From assembly GCA_039881045.1 (NCBI GenBank), contig JAYWVB010000026.1, positions 124,001 to 188,000 on the forward strand: a DNA stretch of 64,000 bases, given 5' to 3'. The notes beneath the pieces are model-generated. The model did not search any database. It worked only from the letters and a program-made list of their open reading frames with translations, and had not been told where the DNA came from. This document shows positions 9,983-21,135 of the stretch, one piece after another. The translations under genes and the position numbers were made by a program. This DNA comes from Chaetomium olivaceum. Its lineage: Eukaryota; Ascomycota; Sordariomycetes; Sordariales; Chaetomiaceae. The number at the start of each line of letters is the position of its first letter. The first letter of the stretch is position 1.

Positions 9983-11302
9983 CTATACCCATTCCTTCGG
10001 ATTTTGCAACACCTCACACCAACCGCGCCTCTCTGCTCTTCGGCTCGGGCTCGTACATATATTTCCAGCTCGCTGTCAGGGGCAAGCTCATCAGGATACT
10101 TTCTACACGTGCCCCGGGCGTATTCAACCCAAATGCAGTCCCCCGGTCGTGCACCAGGTTGAACTCGACGTACTTGCCCCTGCGAATCTGCTGCCACTCC
10201 TTCTCTTGCTCGGTAAACGGCATATCCTTACGCTTGTTCACGATCGGGATATATGTCGGTACAAATGACTTGAGTGAGTCCTGGACGAAGGCGAACAGGT
10301 TCTCTCGGTCTGAGACCGACTCGTCGAGATCGTCAAAGAAGATACCGCCAATGCCCCGTGACTCTCCGCGGTGTTTGTTGTAGAAATACTCGTCGCACCA
10401 CTTCTTGAACCTCGGGTAGTAGCTCTTGTCGTGTTTGTCACACACATCCTTCAGCGACTTGTGGAACTGCACCGCATCCTCGTCAAAGAGGTAGCTCGGT
10501 GTCAGGTCGCAGCCGCCGCCGAACCACCATGCGCCAGACGACCCGTCTGGGTTGGCTGTTTCGAAGTATCTGTAGTTAAGATGCACTGTCGGCGCCATGG
10601 GGTTTTTGGGGTGCACGATCAAGCTGAGCCCTGCGGCGAAGAACTCGAGGCTGTCGGGGACGTTGTTCTCGTCGGCGATGTTCTTGTGGTTTGCGCGCAT
10701 CTTGAGGATGGCTGGCTTCGGTAGAGTGCCATAGACGACACTGACGCCGACACCGGCTTTCTCAAAGATTTTGCCATCCTGGAGTACACAGGTGATGCCG
10801 CCACCGCCCTCCTTGCGCTGCCACTCGTCTACTCGAAACGGGGTGCCGTCCACCTCTTCTAGAGCTCGCACAATGGCCTTCTGTTGCTCTTTGGCAAACT
10901 TCTCCATGCGGAGGCGCATGGGGGAAACCTCGGAAACGCCTTGTTCCTTTTTGAGTTGCTGGTCACGCTCGGCAAGGGTCGGGGTGTCCATCTTGAGGGG
11001 TTCGTCGATCGCCTGCACAACAGAGAAGTTAGCGAAGCTGTTGGCGACAGGGCTATAGTTTAACATGCGCAATGCACACATACCATCTTGTACGTGAGGG
11101 GCGCCGCGACCAAAAGACCAAAAGCGATCCAGCCGAGATACCTCCTCGGCGGCGCGAGGGTTTGATCGGGAGCGCTAGGACTGGGGAAACTTGACAAAGC
11201 TCTCCTAGAGGCCCAATTGGTGTTGACGGCCAGCGTACTCCTCAATTGACTGCGCGACTTGCATTGCGCAAGAAGACGGAGGGCTGGACGCCGGGAAGCC
11301 AC
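9983..11302 (-). CDS. HEM13: Coproporphyrinogen III oxidase (oxygen-dependent), C-terminal frame break
   Basis: This enzyme converts coproporphyrinogen III to protoporphyrinogen IX in heme synthesis. Exon 1 (11302-11084) encodes a basic Ser/Arg-rich presequence and a hydrophobic segment (YLGWIAFGLLVAAPLTY), suggesting mitochondrial targeting and membrane tethering, unlike cytosolic yeast Hem13. Exon 2 starts at 11012 and carries the whole catalytic domain, with GAWWFGGGCDLTP, GIGGIFFDDLDE and YVEFNLVHDRGTAFGL. The plain reading frame stops at 10014 after EARLV. The expected end, EVLQNPKEWV with its stop at 9983-9985, follows directly in another frame, so one base is extra or two are missing around 10015-10020. 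I take the intended end as 9983 and treat the break as a probable sequence error. Confidence 0.9.
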
Positions 11303-12476
11303 ATCGTAGCGACGTCTTATGTCCAGCGACTACGAAGTGCGTGGCGGGAGGATGCCGAGCTTGAGGAACAATCAGACGATTATGGGCGCAACATAAGGCC
11401 ACTTGCCAAATGTAGCAATCGAGAAACCGGCGCACACCGATGGGATTTTCTCTCCAAATCCGCAGTTCCTGCAAGAGCCGGCCTCGACTCGGCTGATTTC
11501 GCTGTCAAAATCAGATGTTCCCCAAAATCCAGAACTCGGAAGTGACCCAGTGGAGCGGAACCTTTGCCCGTACCAAAACAGTCCGGCCCCGGTTCGGTCT
11601 GGGCGCGGCTGCGGCGGTTAAGGCCGCACCGTAGCGGGGTGTACCTTGCGTCCTGGAAGCGGGGCAGTTGTCCATCACCTTTGACGGCATCCCTTGGCCG
11701 TCGGGATCAATGAGCAGAAGGCTGAACATGAGGAGCAGAAGGAGGACATGCAGACATATCATAAATGCGAAAGAGGAAGCGGCTCGAAATGCATAACGCG
11801 CAAGAAATCACGCCGGATGAATCCGTCCAGTCTAGCACAAAAAGTGCAGTACCTTGTGTTAATGAGTGTATCATTTCGGTCAAGTGTTCCACTAGCTAAA
11901 GTATTTATATGTATATATGTGCATCATAATTTAATAGGTCTGATCAGCGGGCCAGCCATCGGAAGAAAACCCTTACTGTGGTAGGCATTGTTAACGGCGT
12001 GTCATTGAATGGAAGCACCTGAGCTCGCTGAGCAAGCAAAGTGGCAAGCACCTGGCCTCAGCTGGCCTCTCGCAGCCCATGTGAACAGGCCGTCTGATTC
12101 ATCCAAGGCTCCCGCCACGCTAATCCTAAGGCGGCTGGTATGCCTCCCATTCAGTCATCGGGTCAGCCCCGCCTCCACCAACTGCGCCGTGCGACCTGAC
12201 GCCCCCCCAAAGCCGCCGTTTATCAAGGCGCCAGCATACGCAACCCAGAACCTCGCCCGACGTCAACCTTCTTCTTCAACAATCTTCATTTTCCCGCCCA
12301 ACAAACCAAACCAAGGTACATCCACCACCCATCGCTTGCCTATCATCGATCCACTCGACACCCACTCTCTTCACAGAAATAGCGTCGCTAACATTCCGTT
12401 CGCCTGTTCGCAGCCATCGATAACACCCTTGCATCGACATCTCCGAGTCAATCAATCAATCACAAAAACCATCAAG
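11303..12476. promoter_or_regulatory. Divergent promoter region, HEM13 / ATG8
   Basis: About 1.2 kb separates these divergent genes. The part nearest ATG8 (about 12220-12476) is C- and A-rich, like a fungal 5' leader. The reading frame in phase with ATG8 is open from an ATG at 12009, but its composition looks non-coding. I saw no RNA gene. Confidence 0.4.
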
Positions 12477-13048
12477 ATGCGCAGCAAGTTTAAGGACGAG
12501 CACCCCTTCGAGAAGCGCAAGGCCGAAGCCGAGCGCATCCGCCAAAAATATGCGGATCGTATTCCGGTAAGTCGTCCTCTACAGGCGGTGAAGCACGGGG
12601 TCGACGGTTCAAGGAGAACCCCGCCGAAGCCCACCGCTCTCCCCGACCGCCCGCGCAAAAACCCGCACACAGCAGATACTCACATGTTTCGCCATCTAGG
12701 TCATCTGCGAGAAGGTCGAGAAGAGCGACATCGCGACGATCGATAAGAAGAAGTACCTTGTACCATCCGACCTCACCGTGGGCCAGTTCGTGTACGTGAT
12801 TCGCAAGCGGATCAAGCTTTCCCCAGAGAAGGCCATCTTCATCTTCGTCGACGAGGTTCTACCGCCCACCGCTGCGCTCATGAGCAGCATCTACGAGGAG
12901 CACAAGGATGAGGACGGGTGAGTCGTTTCCAAGCCCGCCGTTCACATGACCGACCGCTATGCACATGACGCTAACACGGACCAATCACAGGTTTCTTTAC
13001 ATCACATACTCGGGCGAGAACACCTTTGGAAACTTCGAGTCCGCCTGA
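12477..13048 (+). CDS. ATG8: Autophagy ubiquitin-like protein ATG8
   Basis: ATG8 is conjugated to phosphatidylethanolamine on autophagosomal membranes and recruits cargo receptors. Three exons, 12477-12566, 12700-12917 and 12991-13048, give 366 nt and 121 residues with a clean frame. The start [20 protein letters not shown] and the hydrophobic pocket region [20 protein letters not shown] are near-invariant. The C-terminus reads TFGNFESA, so Gly116 is followed by five residues that ATG4 would remove before lipidation. Exon borders fall at residue 30 (IP/VI) and within DEDG/FLYI. The start codon is fixed by the universal N-terminus. Confidence 0.97.
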
Positions 13049-15427
13049 GCCATGAACCCTCGACTTTGTTCTTGCATTTCTTAGATGCGTTCGCGGCGTT
13101 TTCGGTTATTGGTTTGGGAAGACTCGAGAATGAGGGACCCCTGGGGGAGAGAACGGACCGGACTATTATGCACTGCCTTATTCTTTTTGCCGGACTTTTT
13201 GGGCAGTGGCTGCATGGCTATGAGGACTTGAGGACGGGATAACCTACACACCACAACGCGCTTGGCTAGGGAGTGATCAAGCGGCGGGCGAGGATGGCTC
13301 CTCGCCGGCTTGGTTTACCGGTTGTCGGATCTCTTACCTAGAAAGCATTGTTGTTGGCCCTGGTTCACGCCACAAAGCCACTTTCGCTTCTTTACCTACC
13401 TTGCGTCCAGATGTTTAGTCCGTGATGCAAGCCAAACCAAACCGTGGGCCCCTTCGAATTGCAGAGGCCGCCTCAGCCGAGACCGGTAGCGCCGGCCGGG
13501 AGTGGGTCGGGCCCCGTCTCCGACTTGGCGCGGCATGGTGGATACACCGGGACGCAGGTCGAGGGAAACTCGGGAATAGCTCGTTAGGCAGTCGGCCAAT
13601 ATTGCTTGAGAACTTGAGGAATACACGTGTCATGATTCTCCACCGAGGGGGCGTGCTCTTCGTGTGTTTTGCGGGCCTCCTTGACGTGTTCCTCTCAGTA
13701 ATCAACATGTGGTGCGCTTCGATCGAGTTCTTCGGTATCAATAAACCAGATCTGGGCGGTTCAAAATGCGGCTGACCTGGATACCGGCTCTGGCACTAAG
13801 AAGAGCGGATGACTCCCGACCGTTGAGCCACATGACCACCCCTCCTGAGACTCGTAACTACAAGGTTTTCATGCGTACAAGTTGCAGCCACATGTGATAG
13901 GCTAGTTACCGCACATACGGCCAAACAAGGCTGTCGACTCGAGGCTGAGAGATTATTGCGTGAGAACTTAACGTCCTTAACTCCTCCTCCCCGTTTAGTA
14001 CACGTGAGCTCTCATACAGACGAGAGGAGACTGCAAAGACCAACGGAACAAAAACTCGCCTCCATCCGGGCTAGTTTGGAATAAAAGTTTCATCATGTAT
14101 TCAAGGCCTTCGCTTGAATAGAGTGGCACGGGCATATCAAGGGGCAGCCGACCGAGGCGAGTTCAAAGCAGCTGGATCAAATAACGGTTAGTAAATAAAC
14201 AGCTCGAACCCCGTAGCACCATACCTTGGTAATGAAGCAAAAACAACTGTAGAATCAGGTCCCGGTGTAGTAAGTGATGTGATGTAAGTAAATAAACCAG
14301 ACGCGCATCGCCTGAAAGGGTACGTAAGCAATAAGAAAAAAACTATTTTACAAGCAGAAACGACCAAAGCAATACCCACCACGCCAGACTCCCTCCCACC
14401 TTCTGCTCGCCTTTTTTTTTTCTCTCTCTGGCCGATGATAAACAAGAGACGAAGAATGATGCTCTCCTGCAAAAGCCACCTCATCCTCCCCTGTCTCTGT
14501 CTGCATCAAAAGCCTCCACCTCACCACTGTTCATTACCCACCGCCATACCATCCATCATTGATTCATCCTCCTTACTGCATGGATCTTGAGATGCTGCCC
14601 CACCCAATATCAAGGCAGGACAGAAACCGAGAGAAAGAAAAACGCGACCTTGAAAACGTACCCAACCCCCGCACCGGGAATGGTGATGATGGTGTATTGT
14701 GATAAGCACCCGAAGCGTGACCGTGACCTCGTCTTCCGTTTAGGAGCGAAATTGTCCGATGTTGGCTCGTAAATTGTGCGGTGAGAGGAGGGGCGAAACA
14801 TAATAAACACAACTCTGAGTATGAAAGGGAAATGAATAGTGTTCTGGTGTGCATATGGAATAGGGTTATGTGACGTGAAGGGAATAGAATAGGGGCTGAG
14901 AAATGAAAATAGGGTATATGCAGGGTCTGATTCCAGAAAATGCTCCTAAGCTGGCCCACCACCGGAAAACAAAAAAGGGAGGGGGCGAAACCACGGAAAA
15001 GAAAAGGAGTATGAGCATTGGTTGAGCAAGACGAAACCTCAAACGCATGATAAAAGATCAGATTGGTTTTGACTCCAGCCCTTCCGCCCAGAATACAACC
15101 GAACCCAAACGATGTCCAAAGCAAAAAAACAATAGCAACAGCGGTATTAAGATCCCCTGATCCTAACGCCGACATAACACCGTAATAAGAATACTCCCAG
15201 AGTAACGACGCGCGTTTGGACCCGGCTCCAGTGTCCTGGGGCTCAGGTTTCCCCAACAACGCCTTGCCCAGGCCGGGAGTCAACGCGCTCGTGCCGATTC
15301 CGGTACCGGATTACAGAATCTAGCCTTGTCTAAACGCAACCGCAGACGTGATATGCCAGAAGAGTCGTCCAACATTGATTTTCCGGACAGAGACTGTCGA
15401 CTCATGAGACAACCGGTAAAATCTGTG
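13049..15427. other. Convergent intergenic region, ATG8 / PtaB-like gene
   Basis: About 2.4 kb lies between two gene 3' ends. The longest open frame (14573-15283, minus) has no recognisable domain and contains low-complexity Ser/Phe/Leu stretches. The AT content is higher than in the genes, for example around 14200-14450. It may hold long 3' UTRs. I cannot support a gene. Confidence 0.4.
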
Positions 15428-18259
15428 TTATATCGGATTGTTTCCAGTCTTGTGTCTTTTCGGCATGCGAGGAGTCGGAGGCTTCCCCTTGAGCTGTACT
15501 CCGTTTAGCTGCGGAGTGCCAATAGGCACGGGCGTCGGTGCTGACGCGGGTGCATCCTCCTCGGCCTTCACCGTCGACGGTCTCCGCCTTTTATTGTTGT
15601 TTTGTGCCGGTGACGTGTTTGCGCTCGGTCCACTGGAATTAGTGCCCTGTTGACTCGCCTGGAGCTGCATCATTGGTGCCGACATCGGTACTGGGACCGG
15701 GCTGCCGACCATATGAGGAGAGCCTGGCAACATCTGGTTGGCCATGGCAGGGCTGGCGCCGACCTGGAATTGGCCGAATCCGGGAGTTCTTGGCCCGCCT
15801 TGTGGCATAACCTGGCCGTTCATAGCCTGAGCTGTGGCGTTGACCTGGTTGAGATACTGATCGAGCGCGGCATATGGCGCCAAGCCAGGGTGGGCATGGT
15901 AGTAACCAAACAGCGGGTTCATCTGGCCCATAATTTCGACCATCTGCTAAGAGTTAGTGCTGTATCGACAAGGCGGGGGCGATGCGAACCGATGGTACCT
16001 CAAGAAACTGATACACAGCCTCCGTGATCCCCATGCCGCTCTTGACCACGGAGTGAGGGAGCTCGATGTCGGGCGGAGCGCCAGGGGGTGCCTTGGCTGG
16101 TTTTGATTTGCTCTTCTTGCTCATCTCCGGAGACTGCTTGGGGTCCTGTGAGTTGAGATTGTGCCACTCCTTGACCCAGTTGTGTGATGGCCTGGCGGCT
16201 TGAATCACCAATCGCCTCGAGACATACTCCTCGTGACCGGTCGTCTCGAATTCGAAAATGTCGAATTTGTGCTCACTGTCGAAGTAAACACGGAGAGTGC
16301 CAGTCGCAACAAGCTGTTCCAAATTGTCAACAATTAACCTCGAGTGCCCTATAGGTAGAACTTACGTGTGCGCCATCCTCAAACCAATAGATGAGGCTCG
16401 CCTTGTCGTTCCATATCATGTGGCAGTCGTTGGGCATGGTCCTGTCTGTTGTCCCCTTGTCCATAACCAACTGCATCGACTTGACTCCGCTGTCGAAATG
16501 GGTATGGAAATACCGCGCAATTGCGGGATACGCAATCTCATAATGCTTCTGTTGAACTTGATCTTCGCCGTCTCTGATGAGAATGGAATGTTTGAAGGCG
16601 CCCTTGTGCGAAAAGAACCGCCTGACGAAACCGTTCCAGTACTCTAGGTCGTCCCGACCCTTGATTCCCTAGTATAGTGTTAGTTGAAATGCAGAGCATC
16701 GCTGGTGAGCGCGCCAACATACCGAGAACCCGCTGAGGTGCTCGCTGAATTGCATCAGCTTCAGCAAACACATGCCCTTTAGGTTCATGGGCGGATCCCT
16801 CCTTTGTGCTTGTTGTGCAGCGTGGTGTTGCTGCGCTTGTGCCTGCGCTTGCATCTGAGCTATCAATTGAGCTTGGTGCTGCGGTTGCGTAGTTTGAGGG
16901 GTCTGCGGTACGGCCTGAGGTTGTTGTTGCTGTTGTTGAGGCGGCTGTTGTTGCTGCTGCTGTTGTGTTTGCTGCTGTTGTTGCTGCTGCTGCTGCGGCT
17001 GTTGTTGGGGCTGTGGCGGTTGTTGTTGGGGGTTGGGTTGCGGTGTGTGGCCTTGAGGGCCAGGGGTCGGCGGCGCCGGCGTATTCGGTCCGGGTCCGGA
17101 CTGCCCGGGTTGCCCGGGTTGCGAGCCCGGCGGTTGTTGCTGCTGCTGTTGACCGGGCGTGGGCTGCTGCTGCTGCTGTTGAGGCTGAGGCTGTTGTGGT
17201 TGCTGTTGCTGCTGGGCTTGCCCTTGCTGCTGGGCTTGCTGGGCTTGTTGGGCTTGCTGGGCTTGTTGCGCCTGTTGAGCCTGTTGTGCGTGCTGCGCCT
17301 GCTGAGCCTGTTGCGCCTGCTGAGCTTGCGCTGCTTGTTGCGCCGCTTGGTGTTGAGCCTGCTGGGCCTGTTGAGCCTGTTGAGCTTGCTGGTGTTGCGA
17401 GTGCTGAGCATGTTGAATGGCGGCAATTTGGAGATTGCTGAGGTGTTGCGGGGTCATGGCATGATGATTCGGGTTGCCTCCTTGTTGGCCCATCTGTATC
17501 TGCTGCTGCTGCATCGCGATCTGCTGGGCGGCGAGCATGCTGGGCTAGAGACGTGTGTGTTAGCATAACATTCACTAGCCGAACCTACGCATTTTGCCAT
17601 AAATCAAAAGCTCCAATGCGGCCGAGGCTGCCTTACGTTCATAGGTTGGCCCTGCTGTTGGTGTTGTTGAGCTAGCTGCGCCTGTTGGAGGTGGAAGGGG
17701 GAAGCTACCGGCATCCTCCTGCCCCCCATCGCTGCCATGTGGGCAGCCTGTGCTGGGGTCATCTGATTCATGGGTACGCCCATTTGGTTGCTGTACATAG
17801 CGTGCTGAGCCATCAATGCCGCTCTTGTCTGCTGCTGGTGTTGCAACTGCTGGAGCCTCTGTTGTTGCTGCATTTGCTGGTTGTTCGCGGCGTCTGAGCG
17901 CTGTGGTTAGCGCACCTTCGGGCGCGACTGAACGTAAAGAGTTACGAGGTACCTACATATTTGGTTCATTTGGGGGTGGTACATTTGCTGCACCTGTGCC
18001 GGACTCAAGTGTTGCATGGCGTGGGCGTTCGGGTTCCCTGGCGGCATGCCTCCCATGAGGGCAGCAGCATTCATCTGAGGACCGGAATTGGATACCCCCA
18101 TGTGCCCAACAAGCTGGTGCGGCATTCCGCCCGCGCTCGTGCCAGGCTGGCTTGGGTTATGTGCCATACCGGGAGCCATAGGATGCCCGGGGGACCGCCT
18201 GGGTGTTGCTGCATTGCGCCAGGGTGCGGCGAAAAACCTGGCCCCATACTAGCCATCAT
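15428..18259 (-). CDS. LIM-domain-binding transcription regulator, PtaB/Ldb-type, one frame break
   Basis: The family includes Aspergillus PtaB, which acts with the Flo8-like factor SomA in adhesion and development. Minus-strand exons are 18259-17957, 17893-17637, 17544-16723, 16668-16366, 16313-15999 and 15943-15428, about 838 residues once one missing base is allowed. The N-terminal half is Met/Pro/Gly-rich, followed by a long Gln/Ala tract (about 16870-17420). The LIM-binding domain spans exons 4-5: EYWNGFVRRFFSHKGAFKHS, SGVKSMQLVMDKGT and FDIFEFETTGHEEYVSRR. The tail has a basic KRRRPSTVK patch. The frame breaks at 18186-18193 in a C/G run; HPMAPGMAHNPSQPG follows in the next frame. An additional upstream exon cannot be excluded because the sequence before 18259 resembles an acceptor. 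Confidence 0.86.
16870..17420. repeat. CAG/GCN-type Gln-Ala repeat tract in PtaB-like gene
   Basis: Degenerate TTG/CTG-rich repeats on the plus strand encode Gln and Gln-Gln-Ala units on the minus strand. The opposite strand reads as poly-Leu and accounts for several long spurious frames. Confidence 0.85.
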
Positions 18260-21134
18260 CTCCAGTACTGCCAGTTACCCACCAAGTGGATATCAACCCA
18301 ATATCCTCTTGCTCTATCGCATGCGAAGCTGGACGCGAGTCGTCGAATGTGCGGTTGAAGGCTCTACCTTTGTCGGAGGCCGGACCGAAAATGTGCGAAG
18401 TGGTGAGACAGTCGCGTAACCGTCAAGGAGCGCCGAATGACCGCAAGTAGAAGCCGAAAGAGCGATTGCGACCGTGGCGCGGATTGTTGGGAGGTGTCGC
18501 GGGTGGCCCTGACGATGGTCCGGTCGCGGGTTTTGCGACGTCCCTGGCGGGACAGTCGGGAGAAAAAAAACTCGGCTGCGTAAGCGGCAGCGATGATGAA
18601 AAGAAAGGAATGCGCGAGATGATTATGCGACCGCGGCGTTCCTCGAGAAGTTGGGCGGACGTTTGGGCGAGATCGACAACTGCGGCAACGAGCGTGTCGC
18701 GGTGGGAGGTGGACTGTGGAGTTTGGGGACGGGGGGTTGGGATTGGCAAGATTAAGGTAGGGGACCAAGAGTGAGCGACTGGGTTCGTGGGTGCAAAAGC
18801 GGTCGCCCGATTGATGAAAATTGGGGTGGCTCCCGGCAGAACGTGGAAACTTTCAGCCGTTTGTTCACCTTCCAATAAACTCATAAATCTTCGCGACAGG
18901 CAATTTTGCGAATACGGTGAAATATTGTAAGTTTAGGTCTTAAGAATGGGATTGTGTTCTCGGCTTCGAATCACAATAACCTCCGTTCTGTCAAAAGTTG
19001 GAGGGAGACGGGAATCAGGGGATCAAGTGAGGCGTCCAAGGGCTGCGTGAAGGCTTGGCGGGGAATCGACTCTTTGGGGGGGGATCGGGGGCAGTTTTGA
19101 GACGAATGCACTGCGGGCTGATTTGACGACTTGGGCCCGTGCCACTTGTACGGCTGGCCCGGAAAAATCTGAAAGTCGCACTGTAAAGAGTGTATTTCCT
19201 GCCTGCCTGTGACGAGAAAAGTTGATTCTTGTGGTTAGTCGTATAGATGAATGAACAGAGCACGGGGGCAGCTTCATTTGTACCTCTGTATGTCGCGCCT
19301 CCTGTATACAGCAGTTTGTTGATTTGGATACCACTCCTGTAATCGGATGCCCAAGCCTGGTATTGTTACGGGCACAGGCTCCATTGTCCCACTCCAGAGC
19401 GTGTTTTGGAAGACCCCGCTTGCTAATCCGGCACGTTATTTATCACGTGGCTTTTGAAATCTCGAATTTTTTTCTCTTATCGCTATCATCAGGCTGGGTA
19501 TTTCTACATCGCGGCGCAGCGAAGATTTCGAATTTCTTCTTCACTTCTCACCTCCCAAACCTTCCCATTCCGATTTGCTTCTGGGGGTCGCGCGCAAGTG
19601 CGGCTGCGGGTTCTCGAGCGCCAACGCCGGTTTACATTCGCCTCACGCATGAATTTGTGGCCCCGAACGAAGCGAGCCGAGGCTGGGTTGGTTGGGAGAG
19701 GTCGGCTCAGCATTGGCTTTGGCCATCCGAGCGACAAAGCAACAATTGCTACAAACTCGAAGAGGTAAGCCAGTTTGTTTTTGTCCCTTACACTTTTGCG
19801 CTTACGCCATCCGCCGTTGGATGATGACAACACAACTCATGTCTTCATACCCAACTGAATCGACCATGAACGAAGATTTGTCTCGGGTTCCCTCTTACGG
19901 GAGGGACCTGCTACTTGCCAGTATTTTTGTCTGACACGGCGGATTGCATTCCCATGTTTTCCTTCGGTGGAGCTCAGTCTCCACTGTTGCTGGTTTTTTC
20001 GAGGACTTGGTCGCTGACCCGGCAACAGCAGAATCTTCGAGAGCAGTCTTCACCTGGCATAAATATTCTGCTTTCTTCCTAGCACTTGCTAACCTTCAGC
20101 AAACCTCGCAACATCAACAATAACCACAAGGTTAGTTTACCATTCTTTTACCTCTCCCCCCAACTCCGTATGATGAAAATTTTCCCTACGTTCGCAGTTT
20201 CCACTCGAGTCCTAAAAGAGCCTTTTCTGGACAAATGAGAGCGAATCCTTCCTTGGATGTCTGACGGAATCAATCACTATTGTTTTGTGATGTTGATATT
20301 TGAAAGTGGCATCGGCTAACTTTCTGTTTCAGGTGTCTCTAGGATAAAGAGCCCTTGTGGTTACCGAAATAGTTAATCGAATACCAATATGATGATATAC
20401 ATGAAACCTGGCCCGTTCCCATTCCAATCGTTTGACTCGTGAATTGTCGTCTGCAATGCTCTGCAAGACAAGAGGGCGCTCAATGCGCCTTGAGATGTGA
20501 CCACAAATTCTCAGAAGTCGGTTAGGCTCGAATGTTGTCAGCGAGATGTCAAGTAGCGACAAGACGCAGGACGCCCATTAAGATGTGCCATTTTTATTGC
20601 AGTGTTCATCTATGATGTCTCGCACGTTTTCACTTAGTATCATGCTGGTGGTGGTACACGTACGTAATCTGTGAATGGCATACACAATGTCTCTTCAAAG
20701 TGTGTTTGATGCTCCGTTCGTGATCCACAAAACGAACCATAATTGTTACACAGGCCGTTGATATCATCGACTGCCGTCAAGATGAATAAACACAGGTACA
20801 TACACACTGACTGGGCGGGCTTCACCATCCACCCCAACCTCCAAAACGCCATTGCTTCCCCTAGACCCGTCACCCTCCGTTGTTCCTTTCTTGCCCTTCC
20901 CCGGTTTCCGTTGATCCCCGACCAAGTATATCTCGATAGTTACTCCCCAACCGCCACCACACACCACCAAACCCACAAACGCCAAAACACACACACATAT
21001 ATGCACACAAAAGCGCATGCAACAAACTAGCCCACCCCACCCAACAAACAAACAATGAAACAACCAGAAACCGCACCCGCGCCCACCCCCCATCCTAACC
21101 GTCCCCCGGGTATCTCTCTCTCTCTCTATCTCTC
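18260..21134. other. Long intergenic region upstream of PtaB-like gene
   Basis: About 2.9 kb. The first 600 bp is probably the promoter and leader of the PtaB-like gene. At about 20131-20200 there is an intron-like pair of signals (donor gttagt, acceptor ttcgcag), but no convincing coding exon on either side, so it could be a spliced non-coding transcript or chance. CA-rich simple sequence occurs at about 20945-21010 and a TCTC run at about 21113-21135. No gene is supported. Confidence 0.35.
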
Positions 21135-21135
21135 C
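21113..21135. repeat. TC microsatellite
   Basis: A short TC-rich simple repeat lies at the 3' end of the HbrB gene. Confidence 0.8.

Noticed and set aside
14573..15283. Minus-strand 236-residue open frame
   Set aside because: It has no recognisable domain, uneven composition and lies in a 3' flank.
16804..17568. Long plus-strand open frame rich in Leu
   Set aside because: It is the antisense of the Gln/Ala repeat tract in the PtaB-like gene.
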